From: Terriglobales bacterium | GTDB taxonomy: Bacteria; Acidobacteriota; Terriglobia; Terriglobales; Acidobacteriaceae | Direction of reading: 5' to 3' | Length of the DNA stretch: 64,000 nt | NCBI GenBank assembly: GCA_035624455.1 | Contig: DASPRM010000025.1 | Span: 62,001 to 126,000 of the forward strand | In this document: positions 37,441 through 45,804 of the stretch, in pieces | Numbering within the stretch: position 1 is the stretch's first letter | How the letters are laid out: every line of letters begins with the position of its first letter | Position numbers and translations under genes: made by a program | Notes under the pieces: generated by a model | What the model saw: the letters and a program-made list of their open reading frames with translations, nothing else | Told to the model about the DNA's origin: nothing | Databases searched by the model: none

Positions 37441-37815
37441 ATGAAGAGAAACGTACTAGGTACAGCGATCTTGCTGACGGCTGTCGCGGCTTGCGTATGG
37501 GCTTTCGCGACGGTTGCCAAAGATAAGCCCGAGGACAAACTGTCAACCACGCGCACTCTGCAAGGGCAGGTGCTGGACGCCGCTGACGCCGGCATTCCGG
37601 ATGCTGTGGTTTACCTGAAGAATACCAAGACCCTGGGAGTGCGAACCTTCATCGCCGATAAAGATGGTAACTACCGCTTTACGGCTCTTTCTCTCAATAT
37701 CGACTACCAGGTTTACGCTGAACACCACGGCAGTAAGAGCGAAATCAAGACGGTGAGCTCTTTTGACACGCGCAAGACCGTAGTGCTGAATTTGAAGATC
37801 GACGTGAAGCGTTAG
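37441..37815 (+). CDS. Secreted carboxypeptidase-regulatory-like protein 2
   Basis: 124 residues, signal peptide MKRNVLGTAILLTAVAACVW, then one CarboxypepD_reg domain (LQGQVLDAADAGIPDAVVYL; TFIADKDGNYRFTALSLN). It is similar in plan to the preceding gene, 76 nt away, and the pair may be an old duplication. A rho-independent terminator follows 28 nt after the stop. Function unknown. Confidence 0.75.
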   Translation: MKRNVLGTAILLTAVAACVWAFATVAKDKPEDKLSTTRTLQGQVLDAADAGIPDAVVYLKNTKTLGVRTFIADKDGNYRFTALSLNIDYQVYAEHHGSKSEIKTVSSFDTRKTVVLNLKIDVKR

Positions 37816-37843
37816 CCAAGAGTAAAGTTTTGCCAGGGCTCAG

Positions 37844-37869
37844 GGCCGCCGCAACCAGGCGGCCTTTTT
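37844..37869 (+). terminator. Intrinsic terminator after the secreted pair
   Basis: GGCCGCC (37844-37850) pairs with GGCGGCC (37858-37864) around GCAACCA, followed by TTTTT. Confidence 0.9.
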
Positions 37870-37896
37870 CACATCTATGTGAACGGGGAGGTTAAG

Positions 37897-38250
37897 ATGC
37901 GACTCCTGATCAACTGGCTACTGAGCGCAATCAGCCTGCTGCTGGTGGCCTACATCGTGCCCGGATTTCAGATCAGTGGCATTGGTGCCGCGCTGCTGGC
38001 AGCGGTTGTGATTGGCCTGATCAATGCCACCTTGGGACTGGTTTTGAAGGTGGTGACATTTCCGCTAACCGTCCTCACGCTGGGAATCTTCTGGATTGTC
38101 ATCAATGCGCTGATGCTGAAACTAGCCTCTGCGCTCGTGCCCGGGTTTCACATCAACACCTTCCTGGCGGCATTTCTTGGCGCCATTGTGTTGAGTGTGA
38201 TTAACCTGATCCTGCGCTCCCTGGTGCCCAAGCCGGAGCGGCGGTATTAG
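37897..38250 (+). CDS. Four-TM membrane protein of the phage-holin-like superfamily IV (DUF360/YvlD type)
   Basis: 117 residues, almost all hydrophobic, with four membrane segments (LINWLLSAISLLLVAYIVPG; LLAAVVIGLINATLGLVLKV; FPLTVLTLGIFWIVINALML; FLAAFLGAIVLSVINLILRS). The repeated PGF(Q/H)I motif is typical of this YvlD-like family, annotated as phage holin family although chromosomal members are not linked to phages. The start is ATG at 37897 with GGGGAGG 6 nt upstream; a GTG at 37879 contains that site and was excluded. Role unknown. Confidence 0.85.
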   Translation: MRLLINWLLSAISLLLVAYIVPGFQISGIGAALLAAVVIGLINATLGLVLKVVTFPLTVLTLGIFWIVINALMLKLASALVPGFHINTFLAAFLGAIVLSVINLILRSLVPKPERRY

Positions 38251-38268
38251 CAATGGGACGAGAGAGTC

Positions 38269-38643
38269 ATGGATAACGCGGCCATCGGTCAGTTTGGTAA
38301 TCAAAAGTACCTTTCCCTGGAAAGCTATCGCAAAAACGGTACGGGGGTGCGCACCCCGGTTTGGTTTGCCACAGATCCATCAGGTACGTTCTATGTGTAC
38401 ACAACCGACGATGCGTGGAAAGTCAAGCGCATCCGCAACAATCCTCACGTCAAGATTGTGCCCTGTGACATGCGTGGCCGGCCAAAGGGCTCCTGGGTAG
38501 ATGCCCAGGCAAAATTGGTGGAGGGCAACGAAGCCGAAAAGGGTCAGCAGCTGTTGAATCACAAGTATTTTTGGAAGCGTATTGGAGATGTCTTCAGCCG
38601 TTTGCTGGGACATAAGCAGGTAATGATCACCATACGCATCTGA
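38269..38643 (+). CDS. PPOX-class flavin/F420-dependent oxidoreductase
   Basis: A 124-residue split-barrel protein of the pyridoxamine-phosphate-oxidase-like superfamily. Seen: YLSLESYRKNGTGVRTPVWF, FYVYTTDDAWKVKRIRNNPH and VKIVPCDMRGRPKGSWVDAQ, which match the short PPOX-class F420-dependent group. Cofactor choice (FMN or F420) cannot be decided, and no F420 synthesis genes are in the window. It starts 18 nt after the 4-TM gene. Confidence 0.8.
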   Translation: MDNAAIGQFGNQKYLSLESYRKNGTGVRTPVWFATDPSGTFYVYTTDDAWKVKRIRNNPHVKIVPCDMRGRPKGSWVDAQAKLVEGNEAEKGQQLLNHKYFWKRIGDVFSRLLGHKQVMITIRI

Positions 38644-38699
38644 ATCGGCGCAGGGATTTACAATTGCTTTTTCAACTTTCTGTCCGCAGGAGAACTTCG

Positions 38700-39239
38700 G
38701 TGAGCCAGGCCGCGATCGACCGCCCTCAAGCCAATGAATATAACGAATACTACAGCCGCTACATTTCGCTGGTTCCGCAGCAAGACATACTGCTGACGCT
38801 GGAGCGACAGCTGCCGGAAACTGTGAAATTGCTGCGCAATGTCGGAGAGGATCGGGGAGGATACCGCTATGCCCCTGACAAATGGAGTATCAAGCAGGTG
38901 ATAGGACATCTAGCGGATACAGAACGTGTTTTCGCGTACCGCGCGCTGCGCATCTCGCGCAACGATTCCACTCCCATCGAAGGATTCGAGCAGGACGATT
39001 ACGTGCTCTACGGTCCCTTCCAACAGTGCCGTCTTGCTGACCTGGTATCTGAATTCGAACATATCCGTCACTCCACCCTGGACCTGTTCCGTAACCTGGA
39101 TCCCCAGGCCTGGACGCGGAGAGGTGTGGCCAACAAGAACGAGGTGAGCGTACGCGCCATCGCCTACATTCTTGCCGGTCACGAACTGCACCACCGCAAA
39201 ATTCTGCAAGAGAAATATCTTGCCGCCTCGGCGGCCTGA
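38700..39239 (+). CDS. DinB family protein (putative metal-dependent hydrolase)
   Basis: 179-residue four-helix-bundle protein of the DinB/YfiT superfamily. Conserved histidines are in KQVIGHLADTERVFAYRAL and AGHELHHRKILQEKY, consistent with the three-His metal site. The start is GTG at 38700 with AGGAGA 6 nt upstream; a TTG at 38664 would add 12 residues without a site. In other bacteria the family includes thiol-dependent transferases, for example bacillithiol S-transferase. Exact reaction unknown. Confidence 0.85.
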   Translation: MSQAAIDRPQANEYNEYYSRYISLVPQQDILLTLERQLPETVKLLRNVGEDRGGYRYAPDKWSIKQVIGHLADTERVFAYRALRISRNDSTPIEGFEQDDYVLYGPFQQCRLADLVSEFEHIRHSTLDLFRNLDPQAWTRRGVANKNEVSVRAIAYILAGHELHHRKILQEKYLAASAA

Positions 39240-39443
39240 GATAAGAGCCCAACGGTGTGGCTTTCGAATCGCGGGACATGCACCTGCGCGCCGAAGAGCA
39301 GGCGCGAATGCTGGAAGCTGAGGCTGCTTCCAGACGCGCGACATTCTTTTTTGCACTCCTTCCACTCCCCACCCGCGATGCGTACATTCCCTGTGTTACC
39401 TTAATGCGTTTTGTCCCGCGGCGGGGTCCGCTAACCCCAGCTT

Positions 39444-39821
39444 ATGATTGTGGGCACCGGCATTGATATCGTCGAAGTTCCGCGCATGGCTGCAGCCATT
39501 GAGCGCTTTGGGGAGCGTTTCCTGAGGCGCGTTTTCACTGCCGCGGAAATTCGCTATTGCGACTCCAAGGCCAACCGCATGGAACGATATGCAGCGCGTT
39601 TTGCCGCGAAAGAGGCAGCCCTGAAAGCCATCGGCACAGGTTGGAAGCGGGGCGTGGCCTGGACCGATGTGGAGGTGTGTCGCGAACCCGGTGGCCGGCC
39701 TTCCATCGTTTTTGCGGGCATGGCCGCAGAATTTGCATCCAAGCTGGGAGTAAAGCGGGTCTCGCTATCGATGTCTCACACCGAGGAGCATGCGGTGGCG
39801 CAAGTAATTCTCGAAAACTGA
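39444..39821 (+). CDS. acpS: Holo-[acyl-carrier-protein] synthase
   Basis: Transfers 4'-phosphopantetheine from CoA to acyl carrier protein. The 125 residues have both AcpS motifs: the magnesium-binding Asp in [14 protein letters not shown] and the WxxKEA-type helix [19 protein letters not shown], followed by [16 protein letters not shown]. Length is standard. The 200 nt upstream contain no convincing gene. A fused spermidine-synthase-like gene follows after 27 nt. Confidence 0.95.
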   Translation: MIVGTGIDIVEVPRMAAAIERFGERFLRRVFTAAEIRYCDSKANRMERYAARFAAKEAALKAIGTGWKRGVAWTDVEVCREPGGRPSIVFAGMAAEFASKLGVKRVSLSMSHTEEHAVAQVILEN

Positions 39822-39848
39822 ATCCCAGGGAGATTTTGAAGAGAGCGC

Positions 39849-42266
39849 ATGTCAGAGACACTCCTGGCGCCAGGAATTGCCCGCGAGTCAGCGGAAGAGA
39901 TAAGCGGCACAAGGCTCCTGATCGGCGTCATTCTGACCAGTTTTGCCAGCATGCTGCTGGAACTCGCCCTCACTCGCCTGTTTTCCGTAATCCTCTTCTA
40001 TCACTTCGCCTTCCTGGCGATCTCTGTTGCCCTGCTGGGACTGGGTGCAGGAGGAGTATTTGCCTATTTGGCCAAGGCACGACTCATGCGCTGGCCGATC
40101 GAAGCCATCGGATGTATCGCTTGCGCCATTAACGCCGGATTGATGCTCCTTGTGCTCGAGATCGATCTGCACGTGCCGGTGTTCCTGAACCTCAGTTGGG
40201 GAAATTTTCTGCGCCTCTCCACGATCTACTTGATCTCCGCACTGCCGTTCTTTTTCACCGGGCTGTTTTTCTCCGTACTTTTTGCCAGGCGAACCCACCA
40301 TGTCGCGCAGCTCTACGCCGCCGATCTGGTGGGCGGCGCGCTGGCCTGCTTGGGGGTTGTTGGCTTACTTAACCTCGTCGGTGGCCCGAACACGGTGTTG
40401 TTCGCCGGGGGGACGATGGCGGCAGCAGCCTGGGTGTTAGCTCTCGAACCGCGCTACAAGAGCGTCGGCATCGGATTGACGGTCGTCTTTGCCTGCCTCA
40501 TCGTTCTCAATTATTCGGGCAGGCTGATTGACATTGTGTACGCCAAAGGCATGCGCCGCGATCGGCCATGGGTGGAATTCGCCAAATGGAACGCAATTTC
40601 GCGCGTGGAAGTGGACAGGCAGGCTGATGCCAAGGTGATCGTGATCGATGCCGACGCCTCTACCTACATCATGGCGCGGGATCCGAAGCAGAAATGGCAG
40701 GGCAGCGACTACCAGCGCAATCTGATGTCGGCTGCGCCCTCTATAGCCAACATTCTCCGTCCCAACGGCAAGCTTGCAATTATCGGCCCGGGAGGAGGGG
40801 TGGACGTGCTGCGCGCCTTGGCAAACGGCAGCCCCAGCGTGACCGGAATCGAGATCAACCCCATCATCGCCAACGATGTCATGCGTGGGCGCTATGCTGA
40901 ATGGTCGTATCAGCTTTACCGGCAGCCGGAAGTGCGAATCGAGGTGAACGACGGACGTTCATGGCTGCGCAACAGTCGCGACAGATTCGATGTGCTGCAG
41001 ATGACCCTGGTTGACACTTGGGCCTCCACCGCTGCCGGCGCTTTCGCCCTCAGCGAAAACAACCTCTACACCGTCGAAGCTTTTCGTGAGTACTTCGATC
41101 ATTTGCGACCTGACGGTTTTCTCGCGATTACGCGCTGGGAATTCCACCACCCGCGTGAGGCGTTGCGCGTAGTCTCGCAGGCGATCGAAGCTCTGGGTGG
41201 AACCGATTTGCGGCGCAACTTCATCGTGATCTCCGACGGGGAGTTGAACGAAGATGGCCGACCCGTAACCGTTCTGGCCAAAAAGACGCCCTTCACCTCA
41301 GAAGAAGAAACGGCAGTGCGGAAGCATGTGGCGGATCATGCAAATCTTGTGCCCTTGTATCTGCCCTCCAATATCGACGGGTCAGGACCAGCCACTCTCG
41401 ATTCGCGCTTTGGCCCTGGCGCATTTCGTGATCTGATCCTTAGCGGGAAGCCCGCCGAGTTCGCCCAGGCTTATCCCTACAACGTCGCGCCGGTCTACGA
41501 CGGTGCTCCCTTTTTTTTCTTTACCCTGAAGCCGACTCAACTCCTGGTTCAGTCCGGAACCCAGACCGCCATCGACTGGAAGGTGAATATGGGCGCGGTT
41601 GTGCTGCTGATGCTGCTCCTGATCTCCATGCTGGCAGTCGCAGCCTTTCTGCTCCTGCCACTGATGCTAAGGCTCGAGAACGGCGAGAAACCGCAACCGC
41701 GGCGCGCTCTTGCTCTGATGTATTTCGTCGCCATCGGGCTCGGCTACATCGTGGTGGAGGTGACCATGATCCAGCGCCTGGTCCTGTTTCTCGGGCATCC
41801 CATATACGCCATGACCGTGGTGGTTTTCCTTATGCTGCTGTCTAGCGGCGCAGGCAGTGTGTTTTCCAGGCAGTGGCTGGCCGATCCAAAGCGGGTGTGG
41901 GTTGCACTGGTCCTCGTGGCCATAGTCCTGATGCTGTATTTATGGCTGCTGCCGATCGTGCTGCGAACCATGGTTGGATTGCCTTTTCTGTCGAAGCTAT
42001 TGATAAGCGCCGTCCTGCTGGTACCTCTCGGGTTCGCTATGGGGATGCCATTCCCCACGGGACTGCGGATGCTTGAGAAGGGACCAGGGTCGCCGAGCAT
42101 CGTCGAATGGGCCTGGGCGATGAACGCCGCCTCCAGCGTTTTGGGTTCCGTATTGGCTATGGCTGTAGCCATCGAATTCGGATTCGGCGTCACACTGTTA
42201 TGTGGGGCGATGGCGTACTTGATCGCTGCCAGCCTCTGTCGCCGATTTCAGCCATCTGGCGCTTAG
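39849..42266 (+). CDS. Membrane-fused spermidine-synthase-like protein
   Basis: 805 residues. An N-terminal membrane part of about five to six helices (residues 25-220, e.g. LIGVILTSFASMLLELALTR) is followed by a soluble Rossmann domain with a SAM-type loop (AIIGPGGGVDVLRALANG) and acidic strand end (VTGIEINPI), as in spermidine synthase (SpeE). After that come about six further helices. Fused multi-pass SpeE-like proteins are common in databases as 'fused MFS/spermidine synthase', with substrates mostly unknown. The polyamine-binding Asp is not clearly identifiable. It is 27 nt after acpS and may be co-transcribed. Confidence 0.8.
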   Translation: MSETLLAPGIARESAEEISGTRLLIGVILTSFASMLLELALTRLFSVILFYHFAFLAISVALLGLGAGGVFAYLAKARLMRWPIEAIGCIACAINAGLMLLVLEIDLHVPVFLNLSWGNFLRLSTIYLISALPFFFTGLFFSVLFARRTHHVAQLYAADLVGGALACLGVVGLLNLVGGPNTVLFAGGTMAAAAWVLALEPRYKSVGIGLTVVFACLIVLNYSGRLIDIVYAKGMRRDRPWVEFAKWNAISRVEVDRQADAKVIVIDADASTYIMARDPKQKWQGSDYQRNLMSAAPSIANILRPNGKLAIIGPGGGVDVLRALANGSPSVTGIEINPIIANDVMRGRYAEWSYQLYRQPEVRIEVNDGRSWLRNSRDRFDVLQMTLVDTWASTAAGAFALSENNLYTVEAFREYFDHLRPDGFLAITRWEFHHPREALRVVSQAIEALGGTDLRRNFIVISDGELNEDGRPVTVLAKKTPFTSEEETAVRKHVADHANLVPLYLPSNIDGSGPATLDSRFGPGAFRDLILSGKPAEFAQAYPYNVAPVYDGAPFFFFTLKPTQLLVQSGTQTAIDWKVNMGAVVLLMLLLISMLAVAAFLLLPLMLRLENGEKPQPRRALALMYFVAIGLGYIVVEVTMIQRLVLFLGHPIYAMTVVVFLMLLSSGAGSVFSRQWLADPKRVWVALVLVAIVLMLYLWLLPIVLRTMVGLPFLSKLLISAVLLVPLGFAMGMPFPTGLRMLEKGPGSPSIVEWAWAMNAASSVLGSVLAMAVAIEFGFGVTLLCGAMAYLIAASLCRRFQPSGA

Positions 42267-42419
42267 CCCGCCTGCTTCTGCCAACCCCGGCATCTACTCG
42301 TGCCTTTCACTGCACATAGCAAAATCTGCCCTTTGCTGACTCTTGCTGGCGCTTTTGTTATCATGCCACTTCTTGTTTAACTGCTATTCTGTTGACTTCA
42401 CGCCTGGGGCGGGGGAGAT

Positions 42420-43493
42420 TTGCCGAGTCAACGTCAGGTCAAGTGGGCGCAACTGCGGGTGGGTGTGACAGTTTTGTTTGCGGCTGTCACCCTCGCTGTG
42501 CTCATCTTCCTGATGAGCGGAACGGGTGGATTTCTCGCGCGCAAAATCATACTTAAATCCTACTTCGACAATGCTGGGGGGCTACGCATAGGCGCCCCGG
42601 TCCGTCTGCAAGGAGTCGACATTGGCAATGTGAAGGCGATCCAGGTGGTTCCCAGCCACGGTTTGACTCCCGTGGAAGTGGTGATGAAGATCAACAAAGG
42701 ATTTCAGCCGGACTTGCACATTGACTCCCTGGCTTCCATGAGCACGGTCGGGGTATTAGGCGAATCTTTCGTGGATATCGACAGCACACAGGCAAAAGGA
42801 CGCCAAGTGCACGACGGCGACGTGCTGCCCATCCGCGATCATCCTGACCTGCAGGATATGATCCGCGCCAGTCAGACCAGTCTGCAGAACATCGATGTAC
42901 TGGTTCGCCGCATTGACCGCATCGTAGGTTTCATCGAGAGCGGCCAGGGCTCTATCGGCAAGCTGATTTACGATCAGGAACTCTACAATCGCCTGAATAC
43001 CGCTCTGACGCAAGTGCAGAGCATGGTCACCGAAATCAGCTCCGGCAAGGGAAGCATCGGAAAGTTGATTGCCACAGATGAGCTCTACGACAAGGCCAAC
43101 CTGGCTGTGGATCACCTTAACCAGATCATCGATGAGGTCAATCAGGGCCAGGGCACGGTAGGCAAGCTGCTGAAGGATCCCAGTCTCTACAACAATGCCA
43201 ACTCGACTATCGACAAGGTCAACAAAGTAATGGCGGACGTGAACGAAGGCAAAGGTGCTCTCGGCAAATTTACCCGTGACCAGGCTTTTGCCAACAAGCT
43301 GGATAATACCGTCACCAAGCTATCTACCATCATGGACCGCCTGGAAGCAGGAGAAGGAACCGCCGGCAAGCTGCTGAGAGATCCCTCGCTGTTCGTAAAT
43401 GCCGATCAAATGCTGATCGAGACAAGGGGCCTGGTGCAGGCCATCCGTGAAAACCCCAAGAAGTACCTGACCATTCACTTCAAAGTCTTTTAG
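42420..43493 (+). CDS. MlaD/MCE family protein with five 34-residue repeats
   Basis: Substrate-binding subunit type of Mla lipid transporters. One N-terminal anchor helix (VGVTVLFAAVTLAVLIFLMS) leads into an MCE domain (YFDNAGGLRIGAPVRLQGVD; STVGVLGESFVDID). From residue 175 there are five repeats with the pattern GxGxxGKLxxDxxLY; the first Gly recurs at 175, 209, 243, 277 and 311, an exact 34-residue period. MCE tails form helical tubes in relatives, so the repeat may build a needle across the periplasm. The start is TTG with GGGGGAG just upstream. No mlaE or mlaF is adjacent. Confidence 0.88.
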   Translation: MPSQRQVKWAQLRVGVTVLFAAVTLAVLIFLMSGTGGFLARKIILKSYFDNAGGLRIGAPVRLQGVDIGNVKAIQVVPSHGLTPVEVVMKINKGFQPDLHIDSLASMSTVGVLGESFVDIDSTQAKGRQVHDGDVLPIRDHPDLQDMIRASQTSLQNIDVLVRRIDRIVGFIESGQGSIGKLIYDQELYNRLNTALTQVQSMVTEISSGKGSIGKLIATDELYDKANLAVDHLNQIIDEVNQGQGTVGKLLKDPSLYNNANSTIDKVNKVMADVNEGKGALGKFTRDQAFANKLDNTVTKLSTIMDRLEAGEGTAGKLLRDPSLFVNADQMLIETRGLVQAIRENPKKYLTIHFKVF

Positions 43494-43649
43494 AAACCTG
43501 TCAAAGCCGGCTGCGCCAAGACTCCCTTCTCGCGAATGTTTGTGAGCGGGCCCGTCTATCCCTGCTGACCCACTACTGGTCACGATCCCAAGCGGCGGCT
43601 GAAGTGCACCTATGCGTCAACGCTCTCTCCTTGGTTTAGACTATGAGCT

Positions 43650-43675
43650 TTTGTTGAACGAATTTGTTGAACGAA
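43650..43675 (+). repeat. 13-bp tandem duplication
   Basis: TTTGTTGAACGAA occurs twice head to tail, ending 10 nt before the ATG of the M13 peptidase and just before its ribosome-binding site (AGGAGGG). Confidence 0.8.
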
Positions 43676-43685
43676 AAGGAGGGTT

Positions 43686-45725
43686 ATGCGCTGGCAGGGG
43701 TTGGGATGGCTGATTCTGGTCTGCAATCTGAGCAATCTGGTTTGGTCGCAAGCCGCCGGCAACCTCGCCCCGGCCGGCACGCCTCGCGCGCTTGAACTCA
43801 GCGACATGGATCCGAGCGTCGATCCCTGCGTGGATTTTTACCGGTACGCCTGCGGCGGTTGGATGTCACGCAATCCCATTCCTCCCGATCAGTCGCGATG
43901 GGGCCGGTTTAATGAACTGCAGGAGAACAACTTCAAAGCGCTGCGGGGAATTCTGGAGCAGGCCTCGGCTCCCGACCCTGCACGCAGCGAGACCACGCAG
44001 AAGCTGGGCGACTACTACGCCTCCTGCATGGATGAAGCTCGTATCGAAAGCCAGGGCACCAAGCCGATCGAGCCTCTGCTGAAGGCGGTGGACAAGATCA
44101 GCAACAAAAAAGATCTGCTGCGCACGGTGGCGCTGCTCCACACCAATGGTGTCGCAGCCCTGTTCGTTTTCGCTCAGGCACCTGATTTGCACGATGCTAC
44201 CCGCAGCGTTGCCAACCTCGATCAGGGTGGTCTGGGGCTTCCCGACCGCGACTACTACCGAAATAACGACGCCAAGTCCGTCGAAACCAGACAACGCTAC
44301 CTGGAGCACATGCAAAAGATGTTTGAGCTCCTCGGAGAGACACCGCAAGCTGCTTCGGCCAATTCCAAGACGGTGATGGAAATTGAAACCAGCCTGGCCA
44401 ACGCTTCCATGGACCGTGCTGAGCGGCGCGACCCGGAAAAGCGCGATCACTGGATGAAAGTGGAGGAGATCAGCTCGGCAGCGCCCAATTTTGAGTTGCT
44501 CACTTACTTTCAGGACACCGCTGCCCCGGAGTTTTCCTCTCTCAATGTCGTTAATCCGGATTTTTTCCGAACCATAAGTCCCCTCATCGACTCCGTCCCG
44601 CTCGAGCAGTGGAAAGCCTACCTTCGCTGGCATGTGGCACGAACAGCCGCACCGCTGCTGTCCAAGCGCTTTGTGGAAGAGGATTTTCGCTTTGAACGCC
44701 AGTATCTCCAGGGACAGAAAGAAATGCAGCTGCGATGGAAACAATGCGTGGAGCGCACCGACCGCCAGGTTGGTCAGCTGCTCGGCCGCCCTTACGTAGA
44801 TGAGTATTTCGGCCCGCAAAACAAAGAGCGCACGCTGCAGATGGTCCAGATGATTGAGACCGCGCTGGCTGGGGATATTAAGAGCCTGTCCTGGATGAGC
44901 GATACCACGAAGAAGCAAGCGCAGATCAAGCTGGATGCAATTCGCAACAACATCGGATATCCGGACAAATGGCGCGACTACAGCAACCTGAAGATTGTCC
45001 GCGGTGAGTTTGCGGAAGACACATTACGCGCCAATCACTTCGAGTTTAACCGGCAACTGGACAAGATCGGCAGAGCGGTTGACCGCACGGACTGGAACAT
45101 GTCGCCACCGACGGTGAACGCATACTATCGGTCGGCGTTCAACGACATCACCTTTCCCGCCGGGATCCTGCAACCCCCCTTCTACGATGCGAAACTCGAT
45201 GACGCGATGAACTACGGCGGCATTGGGGCGGTAATCGGTCACGAGTTGACCCATGGTTTCGACGACCAGGGGAGTCAATTCGATGCGCAGGGTAATTTCA
45301 AATCCTGGTGGACGCCCGAGGATCGCAAGGAGTTCGAGAACCGCACTGACTGTATCGTAAAAGAATATGAAGGATTTACGGTCGGCGATCTGCACCTGCG
45401 GGGCAAACTCACCCTGGGCGAGAACACCGCCGATAACGGCGGGCTTCGTATTGCTTATCTCGCACTCGAAGATCAGCTCAAAGACAAAGATGTGCCAAAG
45501 ATGGACGGATTCACGCCGCAGCAACGATTCTTCCTGGGGTACGCTCGGATCTGGTGCCAGAACATCACGCCCGAAGCGGCCCGCGTGCGTGTCTACACCG
45601 ATCCCCATTCGCCGGGCCAGTACCGCGTGAACGGCGTGATCTCGAATATGCCGGAATTCCAAAAGGCATTCGGCTGCAAAGTGGGACAACCTATGGTCCG
45701 CCAAAACGCCTGCCGCGTGTGGTAG
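43686..45725 (+). CDS. Secreted M13 family zinc endopeptidase (neprilysin-like)
   Basis: 679 residues with a signal peptide (MRWQGLGWLILVCNLSNLVW, cleavage near SQA). The N-terminal family block is MDPSVDPCVDFYRYACGGWM. The catalytic zinc site is VIGHELTHGFDDQG (His519, Glu520, His523) and GENTADNGGLR (third ligand Glu579, Asp583). The substrate-positioning NAYYRS motif and the C-terminal CRVW are kept. Two Cys pairs suggest disulfides as in neprilysin. AGGAGGG lies before the ATG. Probable role: breakdown of small peptides outside the cytoplasm. Confidence 0.93.
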   Translation: MRWQGLGWLILVCNLSNLVWSQAAGNLAPAGTPRALELSDMDPSVDPCVDFYRYACGGWMSRNPIPPDQSRWGRFNELQENNFKALRGILEQASAPDPARSETTQKLGDYYASCMDEARIESQGTKPIEPLLKAVDKISNKKDLLRTVALLHTNGVAALFVFAQAPDLHDATRSVANLDQGGLGLPDRDYYRNNDAKSVETRQRYLEHMQKMFELLGETPQAASANSKTVMEIETSLANASMDRAERRDPEKRDHWMKVEEISSAAPNFELLTYFQDTAAPEFSSLNVVNPDFFRTISPLIDSVPLEQWKAYLRWHVARTAAPLLSKRFVEEDFRFERQYLQGQKEMQLRWKQCVERTDRQVGQLLGRPYVDEYFGPQNKERTLQMVQMIETALAGDIKSLSWMSDTTKKQAQIKLDAIRNNIGYPDKWRDYSNLKIVRGEFAEDTLRANHFEFNRQLDKIGRAVDRTDWNMSPPTVNAYYRSAFNDITFPAGILQPPFYDAKLDDAMNYGGIGAVIGHELTHGFDDQGSQFDAQGNFKSWWTPEDRKEFENRTDCIVKEYEGFTVGDLHLRGKLTLGENTADNGGLRIAYLALEDQLKDKDVPKMDGFTPQQRFFLGYARIWCQNITPEAARVRVYTDPHSPGQYRVNGVISNMPEFQKAFGCKVGQPMVRQNACRVW

Positions 45726-45804
45726 ATCACAGCGGTCGAGAAGCAAATTACCGCACACTCGACGCCGGAACCCGCTTGCTGCGGGTCTTCACTGCGGAGA
45801 GTCA

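Noticed and set aside
37897-38250. Holin-like protein as a sign of a prophage
   Set aside because: No phage genes around it; this 4-TM family is common on normal chromosomes.
39257-39466. 69-codon open frame before acpS
   Set aside because: Overlaps the acpS start, low-complexity composition, no ribosome-binding site; better explained as intergenic sequence.
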